From assembly GCA_018241425.1 (NCBI GenBank), contig JAFEDU010000004.1, forward strand, positions 310,001-374,000: DNA of 64,000 nucleotides, read 5' to 3'. The translations under genes and the position numbers were made by a program. Below are positions 27,122-36,078 of this stretch, piece after piece (position 1 is the first letter of the stretch; every line of letters begins with the position of its first letter). The notes beneath the pieces were generated by a model, which worked only from the letters and a program-made list of their open reading frames with translations, was not told where the DNA came from and searched no databases. The DNA is from Pseudomonadota bacterium. Lineage in GTDB: Bacteria > Pseudomonadota > Gammaproteobacteria > Steroidobacterales > Steroidobacteraceae.

Positions 27122-28825
27122 ATGATCGTGCTGGCGCTTGCCCCGCTGTGGATCGCGGGGATCCTGGGCCGAGGCGCCTGGACCCCGGACGAGCCGCGCG
27201 AGGCCGACATCGCCTGGCGCATGAGCCTGCAGCAGGACCGCACGCTCCCGGAACTCGCCGGCACGCCGTTCCTCGAGAAGCCTCCCCTGAGCTACTGGGT
27301 CGCCGCGACGGGCATCGGCCTCTTCGGAGACTCCGCCGCCGCGGCGCGCGCCGCCAACCTCCTGTACGCCGCGACCGTCGCGCTGGCGGTGGCGGCGCTC
27401 GCCCTCGCCTGTGGCACCGGCAGCGGCGCGGCGCTCCTGGGGGCGCTGGTCGCCTCGAGTGCGCTCCTGAGTTTCCGCGTGAGCAGCTGGCTCGCACCCG
27501 ACGCAGCTCTGCTTGCCGGCAATGCACTCGCGCTCCTGGGCCTCTGGTACGGCTACCGAGCGCCCCCGGGCCGGATCAAGGCGTGGGGCTACGCCCTGAT
27601 GCACCTCGGGGCCGCGGTCGGCTTCATGGCCAAGAGCGCGCCGGGATGGCTGGTCCCGGGGCTCGCGCTCCTCGTGCTGGTCACCTGGGAGCGCCGCTTC
27701 CGCGAACTTGCGCGCTGGGAGCTGTACGCAGGCTTCGTGCTGCAGGTCCTCCTCATCGGGCCGTGGCTGTGGCGGGTGGCCCTGCGCCCGGACGGGGCCG
27801 AGGCACTGCGCACGCTGTTCTGGAACAACATCGCCGGGCGCTTCACCCACATCGATGCCCCGGCGGCCCTCGACTACACCACCGGGCACCGCAACCGGCC
27901 CGGCAAGTACCTCATCGAACTGCCGGTGTACCTCCTGCCGTGGACACTGGTCGCCGTGGCGTCGCTGCGCCGCGCGTGGAGTCGCGCCCGTGAATCCACG
28001 GCCGATGCGAGCCCCTGGCGCCTGGCGCTTGCCGCGAGCCTCCCGCTGCTGGCGCTGCTGTCCTTCGCAGCGACGGCGCGCGATGTCTACGCCGCCCCGG
28101 CGCTCCTCGGGTTCGCCCTGCTGGCGGCGCTGTGGTGCGGCTCGCTGCCCGCCGCCCCCGACCGTTTTGACCGGGCGTGCCTGACCGGCACCCGCTGGCT
28201 GATCGGGCTCATGGCTCTGCTGCTCGCGGCCGCGCTCCTGGTGCTGGCCCTGTCGGGAGAATGTCCCGCTCCCGCGGGCTGGGCCGACGCCGCACTCGTG
28301 CTCCTGACGACCGCGGTGCTGCTCGCCCTCGCCTACCGTGCGCAGCGGCGCGGCGATGCCGGCGCCGGGCTCACGCTCAGCTACGGGGCATATCTCGCCT
28401 CGCTGTGCCTCGCCGCCTTCGTCGCCTTCCCGGTGATCGACCGCTGGCAGGACCTCCCCGCCGTCGCACAGGTGGTTCGCAGCGACACCCGCGGTGCGCC
28501 GCTCGCGTTGCTCGCTCCGGATGAGACGACGCTGGCGCTCATCGACCATGGCAGCGCGCAGGGCTACGCGGTGCTCGAGCACAACGATGCGGCAACGGCG
28601 GCCGCCTGGTTCGGCCAGCACGGGCCGGGTGCTCGCCTCCTGGTACTCCTGCCCGGCCACGGCACCGGCAACCTCACGCGCTACCTCGGGCGCTGGCTGA
28701 CCGTGCCGGCACCCGGGGACGGGATCGCAGCAACGCTGGTGGCCTCTGGCGCCGCCCGCATCGTGCACCGCTATGAGCTGCCGCAGGGACGACGCTATGC
28801 GCTCCTGGGGCCGCCCGTTCGTTAA
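27122..28825 (+). CDS. ArnT-like GT-C glycosyltransferase (PMT_2/GT39-83 type)
   Basis: A 567-residue integral membrane glycosyltransferase. The first periplasmic loop has the catalytic-type acidic motif WTPDEPREADIAWRM, followed by FLEKPPLSYWVAA, a hallmark of the ArnT/PMT_2 group. Some ten hydrophobic helices follow, and a soluble C-terminal region of ~120 residues completes it. Such enzymes move a sugar from a polyprenyl-phosphate donor to lipid A, protein or other envelope targets. ATG 27122 is preferred; GTG 27116 is possible. The arn operon is absent, so aminoarabinose transfer cannot be claimed. It is 44 bases downstream of glpD. Confidence 0.82.
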   Translation: MIVLALAPLWIAGILGRGAWTPDEPREADIAWRMSLQQDRTLPELAGTPFLEKPPLSYWVAATGIGLFGDSAAAARAANLLYAATVALAVAALALACGTGSGAALLGALVASSALLSFRVSSWLAPDAALLAGNALALLGLWYGYRAPPGRIKAWGYALMHLGAAVGFMAKSAPGWLVPGLALLVLVTWERRFRELARWELYAGFVLQVLLIGPWLWRVALRPDGAEALRTLFWNNIAGRFTHIDAPAALDYTTGHRNRPGKYLIELPVYLLPWTLVAVASLRRAWSRARESTADASPWRLALAASLPLLALLSFAATARDVYAAPALLGFALLAALWCGSLPAAPDRFDRACLTGTRWLIGLMALLLAAALLVLALSGECPAPAGWADAALVLLTTAVLLALAYRAQRRGDAGAGLTLSYGAYLASLCLAAFVAFPVIDRWQDLPAVAQVVRSDTRGAPLALLAPDETTLALIDHGSAQGYAVLEHNDAATAAAWFGQHGPGARLLVLLPGHGTGNLTRYLGRWLTVPAPGDGIAATLVASGAARIVHRYELPQGRRYALLGPPVR

Positions 28826-28841
28826 GCTCGCAGCACAAGGC

Positions 28842-28860
28842 CACCGGCAGGGCGCCGGTG
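28842..28860 (+). terminator. 7-bp hairpin after the glycosyltransferase gene
   Basis: CACCGGC-AGGGC-GCCGGTG is a perfect 7-bp stem 16 bases past the stop codon. No T-run follows; the next gene's ribosome-binding GGGAGA begins right after it. It may partly separate the two transcripts. Confidence 0.35.
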
Positions 28861-28876
28861 AGCCGGGAGACCGTCG

Positions 28877-30241
28877 ATGTCACAGGCTGGTTCGGATCTC
28901 GCGCGCAACCTGCACAACCGCCACATCCAGCTCATCGCGATCGGCGGCACGATCGGGGTCGGGCTGTTCCTGGGGTCGGCCAAGGCCATCCACAACGCCG
29001 GCCCGGGCCTGCTCTTGGCCTACGCGGTCGGCGGCATCGCGATCTTCTTCATCATGCGCGCCCTGGGCGAGCTGCTGACCTACCGCCCGGTCGCAGGCTC
29101 TTTCGCCGCGTACGCGCAGGAGTTCTGCGGCCCGTTCGCAGGCTTCGTGACGGCCTGGTCGTACTGGTTCATGTGGGTCGTGCTGGCGATGACCGAGGTC
29201 ACCGCCATCGGCATCTACGTGCGCGACTGGTTCCCGAACGTGCCGCAATGGCTGCCGGCGCTCGTCGCGCTGGTCGTGCTTTATGGAGCGAACCTGGTCG
29301 CGGTGCGGGTGTTCGGCGAACTCGAGTTCTGGTTCGCGCTCATCAAGGTCGCGACCATCGTGGTGTTCATCCTCACCGGTCTCGCCGTGATCTTCCTGCA
29401 CACCGGCGAGCTCGGCGCCACCGCGAGCTTCAGCAACCTCTACACGCACGGCGGGTTCCTGCCGTTCGGGCTGGTGCCGGTACTCCTGACCCTGCAGATC
29501 GTGATGTTCGCCTATTCGGGGGTCGAGCTGATCGGCGTAACCGCGGGGGAGGCCGCCGATCCGGAGACTGCGCTCCCCCGTGCCACGAACGGCATCGTGC
29601 TGCGCATCCTCATCTTCTACCTGGGCGCGCTGCTGGTGATCATGGCGCTGGTGCCTTGGGACCAGCTGAGCCCGCAGATCAGTCCGTTCGTGTTCGTCTT
29701 CGAGAAGCTGCGCGTCCCGGCCGCGGCCGCGATCATGACGATCGTGGTGATCACCGCCGCAGCCTCGTCCTGCAACAGCGGCATCTTCAGTACCGGTCGC
29801 ATGCTGTGGACGCTCGCCCAGCAGGGCAGCGCGCCTCGGGTATTCGCCCGCCTGAACGGCCGCCAAGTGCCCGCGGCGGGCATCCATGCCTCGGCGGCGG
29901 TGATGCTGATCGCCGTTGCGCTCAACTACCGCGTGCCCAAGGAAGTGTTCACCTGGCTCACCAGCATCACGCTCATCGGCACGCTGTGGACCTGGGGCGT
30001 GATCATGGTCGCGCACCGCAACTACCGCCTCGCAGTTGCCGCCGGACGGGCACGGGCGGTGGGCTTTCGCATGCCGGGGGCGCCGGTGGCCAACTGGGCC
30101 GTGCTCGTCTTCCTCCTCGCGGTAACTGTCCTTCTGTGGGGGGACGACGAGACCCGGGTGGCGCTATACGTGGCCCCCTTCTGGTTCGGGCTCCTGTGGC
30201 TCGGCTACCGATTCCTGCGCTCGCCCGCCGCTCCCCGCTAG
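28877..30241 (+). CDS. AAT-family amino-acid permease (CycA/ProY-like)
   Basis: A 454-residue APC-superfamily transporter with 12 predicted helices. NLHNRHIQLIAIGGTIGVGLF at the N-terminus, MRALGELL, FGELEFWFALIKV, FAYSGVELIG and AASSCNSGIFSTGRML are classic AAT-family blocks. They align well with the E. coli D-alanine/D-serine/glycine permease CycA. It imports a neutral amino acid by proton symport across the inner membrane; exact substrate is not determinable. The -10 of the following tRNA gene overlaps its TAG stop. Confidence 0.9.
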   Translation: MSQAGSDLARNLHNRHIQLIAIGGTIGVGLFLGSAKAIHNAGPGLLLAYAVGGIAIFFIMRALGELLTYRPVAGSFAAYAQEFCGPFAGFVTAWSYWFMWVVLAMTEVTAIGIYVRDWFPNVPQWLPALVALVVLYGANLVAVRVFGELEFWFALIKVATIVVFILTGLAVIFLHTGELGATASFSNLYTHGGFLPFGLVPVLLTLQIVMFAYSGVELIGVTAGEAADPETALPRATNGIVLRILIFYLGALLVIMALVPWDQLSPQISPFVFVFEKLRVPAAAAIMTIVVITAAASSCNSGIFSTGRMLWTLAQQGSAPRVFARLNGRQVPAAGIHASAAVMLIAVALNYRVPKEVFTWLTSITLIGTLWTWGVIMVAHRNYRLAVAAGRARAVGFRMPGAPVANWAVLVFLLAVTVLLWGDDETRVALYVAPFWFGLLWLGYRFLRSPAAPR

Positions 30242-30244
30242 AAT
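30239..30244 (+). promoter_or_regulatory. -10 element (TAGAAT) of the tRNA-Arg gene
   Basis: TAGAAT begins on the permease stop codon (30239-30241) and ends 9 bases before the tRNA 5' end, the right distance for a near-mature transcript start. No good -35 is seen. Confidence 0.5.
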
Positions 30245-30253
30245 CAGCGCCTC

Positions 30254-30327
30254 GCGCCCGTAGCTCAGCTGGATAGAGCATCAGGCTTCGAACCTGAGGG
30301 TCGGGAGTTCGAATCTCTCCGGGCGCG
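30254..30327 (+). tRNA. tRNA-Arg, anticodon TCG (reads CGA)
   Basis: The cloverleaf closes fully. The acceptor stem GCGCCCG pairs with CGGGCGC (30320-30326), and the D-stem is GCTC/GAGC. The anticodon stem TCAGG/CCTGA encloses loop CTTCGAA with TCG at positions 34-36. The T-stem GGGAG/CTCTC (one G-T pair) carries TTCGAAT. The discriminator is G30327. CCA is not encoded. No integrated element is seen at its 3' end. Confidence 0.93.
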
Positions 30328-30451
30328 CACCTAATTCAATGCGTTTCGGGAGAACAGCACGCTCACTGCGGGAACGGGTTCGACCGGACGGCAGCGTGGG
30401 CGGCCTGGCCACGCAGACGTACGCGCTGGCCACCATCGAGTGAAGAACCAA

Positions 30452-30482
30452 GGTCGCGCACTCGGTGATCGGGTGCGCGATC
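30452..30482 (-). terminator. Strong hairpin terminator for the secretin-fragment gene
   Basis: GGTCGCGCAC pairs with GTGCGCGATC over 10 bp (one G-T pair) around an 11-base loop. Read on the minus strand it begins 8 bases after the stop at 30490 and is followed by TTGGTTCTTC, a T-rich tract. The remaining sequence back to the tRNA (30328-30451) shows no gene or RNA that I recognise. Confidence 0.6.
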
Positions 30483-30489
30483 CCGCGGT

Positions 30490-31083
30490 CTACTTGCCGG
30501 TGCTGCCGCTGCGCGGCTTCGCCGGTTCGGCCTCGTCGAAGGCGCGAACGACGGCCTCGATCCGCTTTACGTTCGCGAAGCGATCGGAAACCAGCATCAT
30601 GTTGGTATCGGGAACGGCCGCCATGTGCCCGTACTGGTTCACCATCGGGCGCAGGATCGGGATGAGCTGCGCCGCGGAGACGTTCCTGAGCGTGATCACC
30701 TCGGTGACGAACTCGTCCGGCAGGCGCGAATCCTTCGGCGTGATGATGGGCGTGACCTGCGCACGCAGGTTCGCATCCGGGATGATCCGCACCAGCCGGC
30801 CATCCTCGACCGCCGCGAAACCATAGGTCGTCAGGATCCCCAGCAGCTCCGGGTAGCCGACTTCGCCGGGCTCGATGCCGATGAGGACGACGTTGGCGTG
30901 AACACGCGGGTCGAGCAGGAACTTCTTGCCCGTCTTGTGCGCGACACCGGCGACCAGCCGCTCGATCGGGACACCAGTGGCGGTGGCACTCGCGGACACC
31001 TCGCTCGACTCGCTCTGGGCTGCCGCCCACGGGGAGCCCAAGACTGCGATGACGCACGCCAGCAGACAGACGATCCGATTCAT
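30490..31083 (-). CDS. Secreted orphan secretin N-domain protein (GspD N0-N1-like, no pore)
   Basis: A 197-residue protein with a Sec signal peptide (residues 1-22, ending SPWAAAQ). Residues ~35-105 resemble the N0 domain of type II secretins: VPIERLVAGVAHKTGKKFL, then VGYPELLGILTTYGFAAV and GRLVRIIPDA. Residues ~120-190 resemble an N1 domain: EVITLRNVSAAQLIPILRPM, then VPDTNMMLVSDRFANVKRI. The beta-barrel pore region that makes secretins multimerise in the outer membrane is absent, and no other gsp or pil gene is nearby. It could be a periplasmic accessory protein or a decayed gspD. ATG 31083 has a good AAGGA site upstream. Confidence 0.78.
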   Translation of the reverse strand: MNRIVCLLACVIAVLGSPWAAAQSESSEVSASATATGVPIERLVAGVAHKTGKKFLLDPRVHANVVLIGIEPGEVGYPELLGILTTYGFAAVEDGRLVRIIPDANLRAQVTPIITPKDSRLPDEFVTEVITLRNVSAAQLIPILRPMVNQYGHMAAVPDTNMMLVSDRFANVKRIEAVVRAFDEAEPAKPRSGSTGK

Positions 31084-31134
31084 GGCTTCTATCCTTGCTC
31101 GCAAATGCGGCACGGCGGGCCGCTCAGGAACCAA

Positions 31135-31140
31135 AGTCTA
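31135..31140 (-). promoter_or_regulatory. -10 element (TAGACT) for the secretin-fragment gene
   Basis: TAGACT on the minus strand, 51 bases upstream of ATG 31083, with AAGGA as ribosome-binding site between. The -35 is not clear. Confidence 0.35.
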
Positions 31141-31248
31141 CCCCGGTCCTTCCACGACCGGCTTGGCCCGGGCCCGGCGGACGCGCAGAATCGGCCCGTC
31201 CCCGACGCTTTCCGCAACGCGACAATCTGGACTGCAGGCGGAGCCCCC

Positions 31249-31686
31249 ATGAACAAGCTGCTGTACGTGCTGATCGCCGGACTGGGCCTGGTCACGACGG
31301 CGGGCGCGCAGGCCGTCGGTGATCCGGTGAAGCTGGTACTCGCACTGGAGGCCCGCTGGCTCCAGGCAGACAAGACGAACAATCCCGCGCTCGCCGAGCC
31401 GCTGCTGGCCGATGACTACGTGAGCACCGGTGCCGACGGTGAGCTCAGTGGCAAGGCCGAGACCCTCGCGGATGCCCGCGCACGCCGCTACACCGGTGCG
31501 GTGATGGAGGACATCAAGGCACGCGCCTTCGGGCACACGGTGGTGGTCACCGGCGGCTACCGCGGCAAGGGCATCGCGCCGGACGGCAAGCCCTTCGAGG
31601 ATCACCTGCGCTGGACCGACACCTGGGTCCGTATGCATGACGGTCGCTGGCAGTGCGTCGCCAGCCACTACACCGCGATCAGCTGA
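31249..31686 (+). CDS. Secreted NTF2-like (DUF4440/SnoaL-type) protein
   Basis: A 145-residue protein with a signal peptide (residues 1-20, ending TTAGAQA). The mature part has the cone-like NTF2 pattern: VLALEARWLQADKTNN, then LLADDYVSTGADGELSGKAETLA, and a C-terminal TDTWVRMHDGRWQCVASHYTAI. This matches DUF4440 proteins. Such domains are small-molecule pockets or non-catalytic binders; no substrate can be assigned. It is divergent from the secretin-fragment gene. Confidence 0.8.
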   Translation: MNKLLYVLIAGLGLVTTAGAQAVGDPVKLVLALEARWLQADKTNNPALAEPLLADDYVSTGADGELSGKAETLADARARRYTGAVMEDIKARAFGHTVVVTGGYRGKGIAPDGKPFEDHLRWTDTWVRMHDGRWQCVASHYTAIS

Positions 31687-31703
31687 GTGAGAACGCCGGA
31701 GCG

Positions 31704-32495
31704 CTAGCCCCCGGGGTCGCGCGCGAGCGCGCGCCCATAGTCACTGAGCAGCACCTGCACGCCGAGGTACCCCATGAACTGGGTGTGACCTGTGCCGGAG
31801 CCGCTGATGCTGCGCCCGGCCATCGCGAGCAGGATGAATGCCGGGTGCATCCGGTAGCGCAGGCCGAGATCCAGCGTGGTGTCGTCGGGTGGGGCGGCGG
31901 TGGCCCGGTCCGCGTACACCTCCGCGTCGAGCTCCAGCCGCGCGTTCACTTGGCGCCCGACCACGAGCCCCAGGAAACGCTCGTGGGGACCGGAACTGGA
32001 AAAGAAGTAGCCGGCCTCGACGTTCACGTCCACGGGACCCACGCGGTGGCTGACCTCGAGGGGCAGGAGCCAGCGGGGACCTGCGATGGCGATGCCCTTC
32101 GCCTGCGCCAGTGCCGAACCTGCCGTCTCGAACTGCGGGAAGGTCGAGACCTGCCAGCCGCCCTCCCCCTGGTCAAGGAACCGCCACTTCACGCCCAGGA
32201 AGGCGTTGCTCCACCCGGTCACCTCGGCCGCCCCGCTCGCCGACTGCAGCACGTAGGACTGCTGGTAGGTGAGCTGGATGCGATCACCCACCCCGAAGTT
32301 CACATCCAGCTGCGGCAGCTGCCAGGCGGTGGCTCCGGCGGCGTGGGTCGCCATGCTGGCGACATTGATCTCCCAGTTGCCCGCCCCGGGCGTGCCGGGG
32401 TCATTGGTGAGATAGGGAGGGCCGCCCTGGGCGTGGGCGAGCGCAGCGCCCGCGAGCAGGCACAGCCCCCATAGTCGCTTCCACTGCCACCTCAT
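31704..32495 (-). CDS. Outer-membrane beta-barrel protein (MetA/phenol-degradation transporter-like)
   Basis: A 263-residue protein with a signal peptide (LWGLCLLAGAALAHAQ) and alternating hydrophobic/polar strands. NWEINVASM, LPQLDVNFGVGDRIQLTYQ, GVKWRFLDQGEGGWQVSTFPQ and a final MGYLGVQVLL strand are typical of small outer-membrane barrels. They resemble the family named after the MetA phenol-degradation transporter. ATG 32495 gives a clean signal peptide. The cargo is unknown, and the adjacent genes give no metabolic hint. Confidence 0.68.
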   Translation of the reverse strand: MRWQWKRLWGLCLLAGAALAHAQGGPPYLTNDPGTPGAGNWEINVASMATHAAGATAWQLPQLDVNFGVGDRIQLTYQQSYVLQSASGAAEVTGWSNAFLGVKWRFLDQGEGGWQVSTFPQFETAGSALAQAKGIAIAGPRWLLPLEVSHRVGPVDVNVEAGYFFSSSGPHERFLGLVVGRQVNARLELDAEVYADRATAAPPDDTTLDLGLRYRMHPAFILLAMAGRSISGSGTGHTQFMGYLGVQVLLSDYGRALARDPGG

Positions 32496-32636
32496 GCCGC
32501 GTATCGCCTGTCCCTCATGATCCGAAGCGCATCGACAGGCCCGGGCCCGTCGCCCGCCGGCCGCGCGGCGGCTCATTCTAGCGGCGGGGCCCGCGCCTGC
32601 ACGCCCCGTGCGACTTCTGCGATGATCGCCGGAGCC

Positions 32637-33272
32637 ATGCGCAACACCCCGAAAGCCCCTCGCCGCCCGCGAGCCGAACCGCCCCCGGTGCGGCGCTGCC
32701 GCTGGGTTCCTCCCGAAGATGCGCTCTACGTGCGCTACCACGACCGGGAATGGGGCCGGCCGGAGCGCCGCGACCGGCGCCTGTACGAGCTGCTGATCCT
32801 GGAGGGGGCCCAGGCGGGGCTCTCCTGGTCCACAATCCTGCACAAGCGCGCGGGCTACCGCCGCGCCTTCGCCGGCTTCGACCCCCGCAAGGTGGCGCGC
32901 TTCGACAGCGCCCGCCAGCGCCGCCTGATGGGCGATGCCGGGATCGTGCGCAACCGGCTCAAGATCGAGTCCACCGTCACCAACGCGCGCGCCTTCCTGG
33001 CCGTGCAGCGCGAGTTCGGCTCGTTCAGCCGCTACCTGTGGGCCTTCGTGGACGGGCGTCCCCTAGCCAACCGCCCGGCCCGCGGCGCGGTGCCGGCCCG
33101 CACCGAGCTCAGCGACCGGATCTCCCGGGACCTGCTTAAGCGTGGCTTTCGCTTCGTGGGCTCGACCATCATTTACGCCTACCTGCAGGCGGTCGGCGTC
33201 GTGAACGACCACTCCCGGGACTGCTTCCTGTGTCCCAGGGCCGCGCCCCGGCGGCGCCGCGTGCGGAAGTAG
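32637..33272 (+). CDS. tag: DNA-3-methyladenine glycosylase I
   Basis: A 211-residue base-excision-repair glycosylase that removes 3-methyladenine. After a basic N-terminal tail of ~20 residues comes CRWV (zinc Cys), YHDREWG (zinc His), LYELLILEGAQAGLSW with the specificity Glu, and the zinc pair NDHSRDCFLC near the C-terminus. The length is slightly above the ~190 of E. coli Tag because of the basic tails at both ends. ATG 32637 or the in-frame ATG 32622 could start it. Confidence 0.93.
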   Translation: MRNTPKAPRRPRAEPPPVRRCRWVPPEDALYVRYHDREWGRPERRDRRLYELLILEGAQAGLSWSTILHKRAGYRRAFAGFDPRKVARFDSARQRRLMGDAGIVRNRLKIESTVTNARAFLAVQREFGSFSRYLWAFVDGRPLANRPARGAVPARTELSDRISRDLLKRGFRFVGSTIIYAYLQAVGVVNDHSRDCFLCPRAAPRRRRVRK

Positions 33273-33293
33273 CCACTGCCGCCTGCGGCCTCT

Positions 33294-33299
33294 TAAGAT
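33294..33299 (+). promoter_or_regulatory. -10-like element (TAAGAT)
   Basis: TAAGAT lies 41 bases upstream of ATG 33341 in an otherwise GC-rich gap and fits a -10 for the small secreted protein and possibly the Moco genes that follow. Confidence 0.3.
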
Positions 33300-33340
33300 A
33301 CCCAAGGCCCCTCTTACAACACGTCCTAGGACCCAAAGCT

Positions 33341-33712
33341 ATGAAGGCACTTCTCGCACTCGCCGGTACGGCCGCCCTCGCTGCCGCCACCGCCCACGCC
33401 GACTGCACTTACCCCGCTGCCCCGACCTCGCTCCCCGACGGCCGCACCGCGACCCTGGAGGAGATGCTGGCGGGCCAGAAGTCCATCAAGGAATACCAGA
33501 GTGCGATCAACGAGTACGTCGCCTGCATCGACAAGGACCTCGAGGACTCGATCGCCAAGGCCGGCGACTCGCTGAAGCCGCAGCAGAAGACCGACATGCA
33601 GAAGATGGAGGCGCAGAAGCACAACGCCGCCGTCGACCAGGCGCAGGCCGTCGCCGACCGCTTCAACGAGCAGGTCAAGATCTACAAGCAGAGGTCGGCC
33701 GACAAGAAGTAG
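33341..33712 (+). CDS. Small secreted helical protein of unknown function
   Basis: A 123-residue protein I cannot assign. It has a signal peptide ending ATAHA, then DCTYPAAPTSLPDG and a long charged helical region (about 38-120) rich in Glu, Lys, Gln and Asp, likely coiled-coil. Two cysteines (Cys22 and the one in VACIDKD) could form a disulfide in the periplasm. It ends 6 bases before moeA, so it may share a transcript with the molybdenum-cofactor genes, though nothing ties it to that pathway. Confidence 0.7.
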   Translation: MKALLALAGTAALAAATAHADCTYPAAPTSLPDGRTATLEEMLAGQKSIKEYQSAINEYVACIDKDLEDSIAKAGDSLKPQQKTDMQKMEAQKHNAAVDQAQAVADRFNEQVKIYKQRSADKK

Positions 33713-33718
33713 GCTCCC

Positions 33719-34912
33719 GTGCTCACCCCGGCAGAGGCGGACCTGCTGATCGGGCAGAACCTGCAGTGCCTGCCGATCGAGTCCCTGCCGCTCGCGCAGT
33801 GCGCCGGGGCCATCCTGCGCGAGAATATCTACGCCGAGCGTGACCAGCCGCCCTTCGACCGGGTGGCCATGGACGGCATCGCCGTGGCGAGCGCCACGGC
33901 GCAGCGCAGTTTCAGCATCCAGGCGACCCAGGCGGCCGGTGATGCGCCGCTCACCCTCGCCGCGGCCGACCGCTGCATCGAGATCATGACGGGCGCCGCG
34001 CTGCCGGCCGGGTGCGACTGCGTGGTGCCGGTCGAGGACTACGCGGTCGAGGCCGGCCGCGTGAGCCTCGCCGAGCGTGCGCGCACCGAGCCCTGGGCCA
34101 ACGTACACCGGCGCGGCAGCGATACCCGCCAGGGCACGCTCCTGGTGCCCACCGGGACGCGCCTGCATGCACCCGAGGTGGCGGTGGCGGCGGGCGCCGG
34201 CATGGCGCGCATCCGCGTCAGCGCCCAGCCGATGCTCGCCGTGATCTCCACCGGCAACGAGCTGGTCGAGCCCGGCGAGCCCGTGGAGGCCCACCAGATC
34301 CGCCGCTCCAACGCCTACGCCATCGTCGGTGCGCTGCGCGAGCACGGCTTCCAGCGCGTCGCGGACGATCACATCCCCGACGAGCCGCAGCAGATGCGCT
34401 CGCGCCTGCGCTTCCACCTGGAGACCCACGACGTGCTGGTGCTTTCCGGCGGGGTCTCGGCCGGGCGCTTCGACCTTGTGCCGCAGGTGCTGAAGGAACT
34501 CGGCGTGCGCACCGTGTTCCACAAGGTCGCGCAGCGCCCCGGGAAGCCGCTGTGGTTCGGCATGGCACCCTCCGGGGCCGCGGTGTTCGGCCTGCCCGGC
34601 AACCCGGTGTCGACGCTCGTGTGCTTCACGCGCTACGTGCTGCCGGCGCTCTACGGTGCCCTGGGCCACGCCGCGCCCCCCGCGCCGCGCATCGCGCTGT
34701 CGGCGCCGGTCACCATAACGCCGCCGCTCACGCACTTCCTCCCGGTGCGCCTGGTGGCCGATGACTGGGGCCGCAGCTGGGCGCAGCCGGCACCGACCAA
34801 CGGTTCCGGCGACTTCACGGCCCTGGTGGGAACCGACGGGTTTGTGGAACTGCCTCCCGGCCCCAATACCTACCCCAAGGGCCACGTCACCCGCTTCCAC
34901 CCCTGGAACTGA
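33719..34912 (+). CDS. moeA: Molybdopterin molybdenumtransferase
   Basis: A 397-residue protein that inserts molybdate into adenylylated molybdopterin. The N-terminal domain has [14 protein letters not shown], then [18 protein letters not shown]. The central G-domain reads [38 protein letters not shown] and [14 protein letters not shown], and a short C-terminal beta-domain completes it. GTG 33719 is the start. First of a six-gene Moco set on this strand. Confidence 0.95.
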   Translation: MLTPAEADLLIGQNLQCLPIESLPLAQCAGAILRENIYAERDQPPFDRVAMDGIAVASATAQRSFSIQATQAAGDAPLTLAAADRCIEIMTGAALPAGCDCVVPVEDYAVEAGRVSLAERARTEPWANVHRRGSDTRQGTLLVPTGTRLHAPEVAVAAGAGMARIRVSAQPMLAVISTGNELVEPGEPVEAHQIRRSNAYAIVGALREHGFQRVADDHIPDEPQQMRSRLRFHLETHDVLVLSGGVSAGRFDLVPQVLKELGVRTVFHKVAQRPGKPLWFGMAPSGAAVFGLPGNPVSTLVCFTRYVLPALYGALGHAAPPAPRIALSAPVTITPPLTHFLPVRLVADDWGRSWAQPAPTNGSGDFTALVGTDGFVELPPGPNTYPKGHVTRFHPWN

Positions 34913-35022
34913 GGCGGGCGCCGCCGGAAGGCGACCCTGGCCGGCCCGGGGACGACCGCGACACCCCTTACGGCCGATAGCCAGTAGCCACCCCGGGTCC
35001 GCATACTCGATACGCTGTGCCT

Positions 35023-36078
35023 ATGCCCGCCGACGAAGTCATCGTTCCCCTGACCCGACGCCCCGCGCCGCGCGACACGCTCGCGCGCCCGATGCGCGAC
35101 CTGCGCATCTCGGTCATGGACCGCTGCAACTTCCGCTGCCCGTACTGCATGCCGCGCGAGACCTTCCACGAGCAGTACCGGTTCCTCGGCTCCCACGAGC
35201 GCCTCTCGTTCGACGAGATCGTGCGGCTCACGCGCCTGTTCGTGCAGCTCGGGGTGCGCAAGCTGCGCCTGACCGGCGGCGAGCCGCTGCTGCGCGCGGG
35301 CCTGCCGGAGCTGATCGGCGACCTCACGGCGCTGCCGGGGGTGCAGGACGTGGCCCTCACCACCAACGGCATGCTGCTCGCCCGCTACGCCGAGGAGCTC
35401 AAGGCCGCAGGCCTCCACCGCGTGACGGTGAGCCTGGACAGCCTCGACGAGGCGGTGTTCGCCCGCATGAGCGGCGGGTTCGGCGGCGTGGCCCAGGTGC
35501 TCGAGGGCATCGAGCACGCGCGCCGCGCGGAACTCACCCCCATCAAGGTCAACGCCGTCATCCAGCGCGGCCTCAACGACCATACCGCGCTCGACCTGGT
35601 CGAGCGCTTCCGTGGCACCGGCGTGGTGGTGCGCTTCATCGAGTACATGGACGTCGGCAACCGCAACCACTGGAGCTCGGAGCTGGTGCTGCCCTCGGCC
35701 GAGCTCGCCGCCCGCATCGCGGCGCGCTGGCCGCTGGTGCCGGTCGAGCCGGCCTACCGCGGCGAGGTCGCCGCGCGCTACGCCTTCGCCGACGGCCACG
35801 GCGAGGTCGGGTTCATCTCCTCGGTGTCGCAGCCCTTCTGTGGCGACTGCGCACGCGCGCGCCTGTCCTCGGACGGAGTGATGTACACCTGCCTGTTCGC
35901 CAACCACGGCGCGAGCCTGCGCGATGCCCTGCGCGGCGGCGCGAGCGACGACGCGCTCCTGGAGATGATCCGCGCCATCTGGCTGAAGCGCGCCGACCGC
36001 TACAGCGAGCTGCGCGCCAGCCTCTCGCCCGAGGCGCACGGCGAGCGCAAGGTCGAGATGTTCTACATCGGTGGCTGA
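35023..36078 (+). CDS. moaA: GTP 3',8-cyclase
   Basis: A 351-residue radical-SAM enzyme making the first intermediate of molybdopterin from GTP, acting with MoaC. The SAM cluster motif is [19 protein letters not shown] follows. The second [4Fe-4S] cluster is in [14 protein letters not shown] with a further Cys in YTCLF. The C-terminus ends in the conserved Gly-Gly (YIGG). ATG 35023 is taken; GTG 35017 is in frame. The 110-base gap after moeA shows no Moco-riboswitch-like structure that I can recognise. Confidence 0.95.
   Translation: MPADEVIVPLTRRPAPRDTLARPMRDLRISVMDRCNFRCPYCMPRETFHEQYRFLGSHERLSFDEIVRLTRLFVQLGVRKLRLTGGEPLLRAGLPELIGDLTALPGVQDVALTTNGMLLARYAEELKAAGLHRVTVSLDSLDEAVFARMSGGFGGVAQVLEGIEHARRAELTPIKVNAVIQRGLNDHTALDLVERFRGTGVVVRFIEYMDVGNRNHWSSELVLPSAELAARIAARWPLVPVEPAYRGEVAARYAFADGHGEVGFISSVSQPFCGDCARARLSSDGVMYTCLFANHGASLRDALRGGASDDALLEMIRAIWLKRADRYSELRASLSPEAHGERKVEMFYIGG

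Noticed and set aside
30328..30451. Possible tmRNA or attachment site after tRNA-Arg
   Set aside because: A GGGTTCGACC piece looks tRNA-like, but no tRNA-like ends, tag frame, repeat of the tRNA 3' end or integrase is present.
34913..35022. Possible molybdenum-cofactor riboswitch before moaA
   Set aside because: The 110-base gap is GC-rich, and I could not find the conserved helices of the Moco motif.
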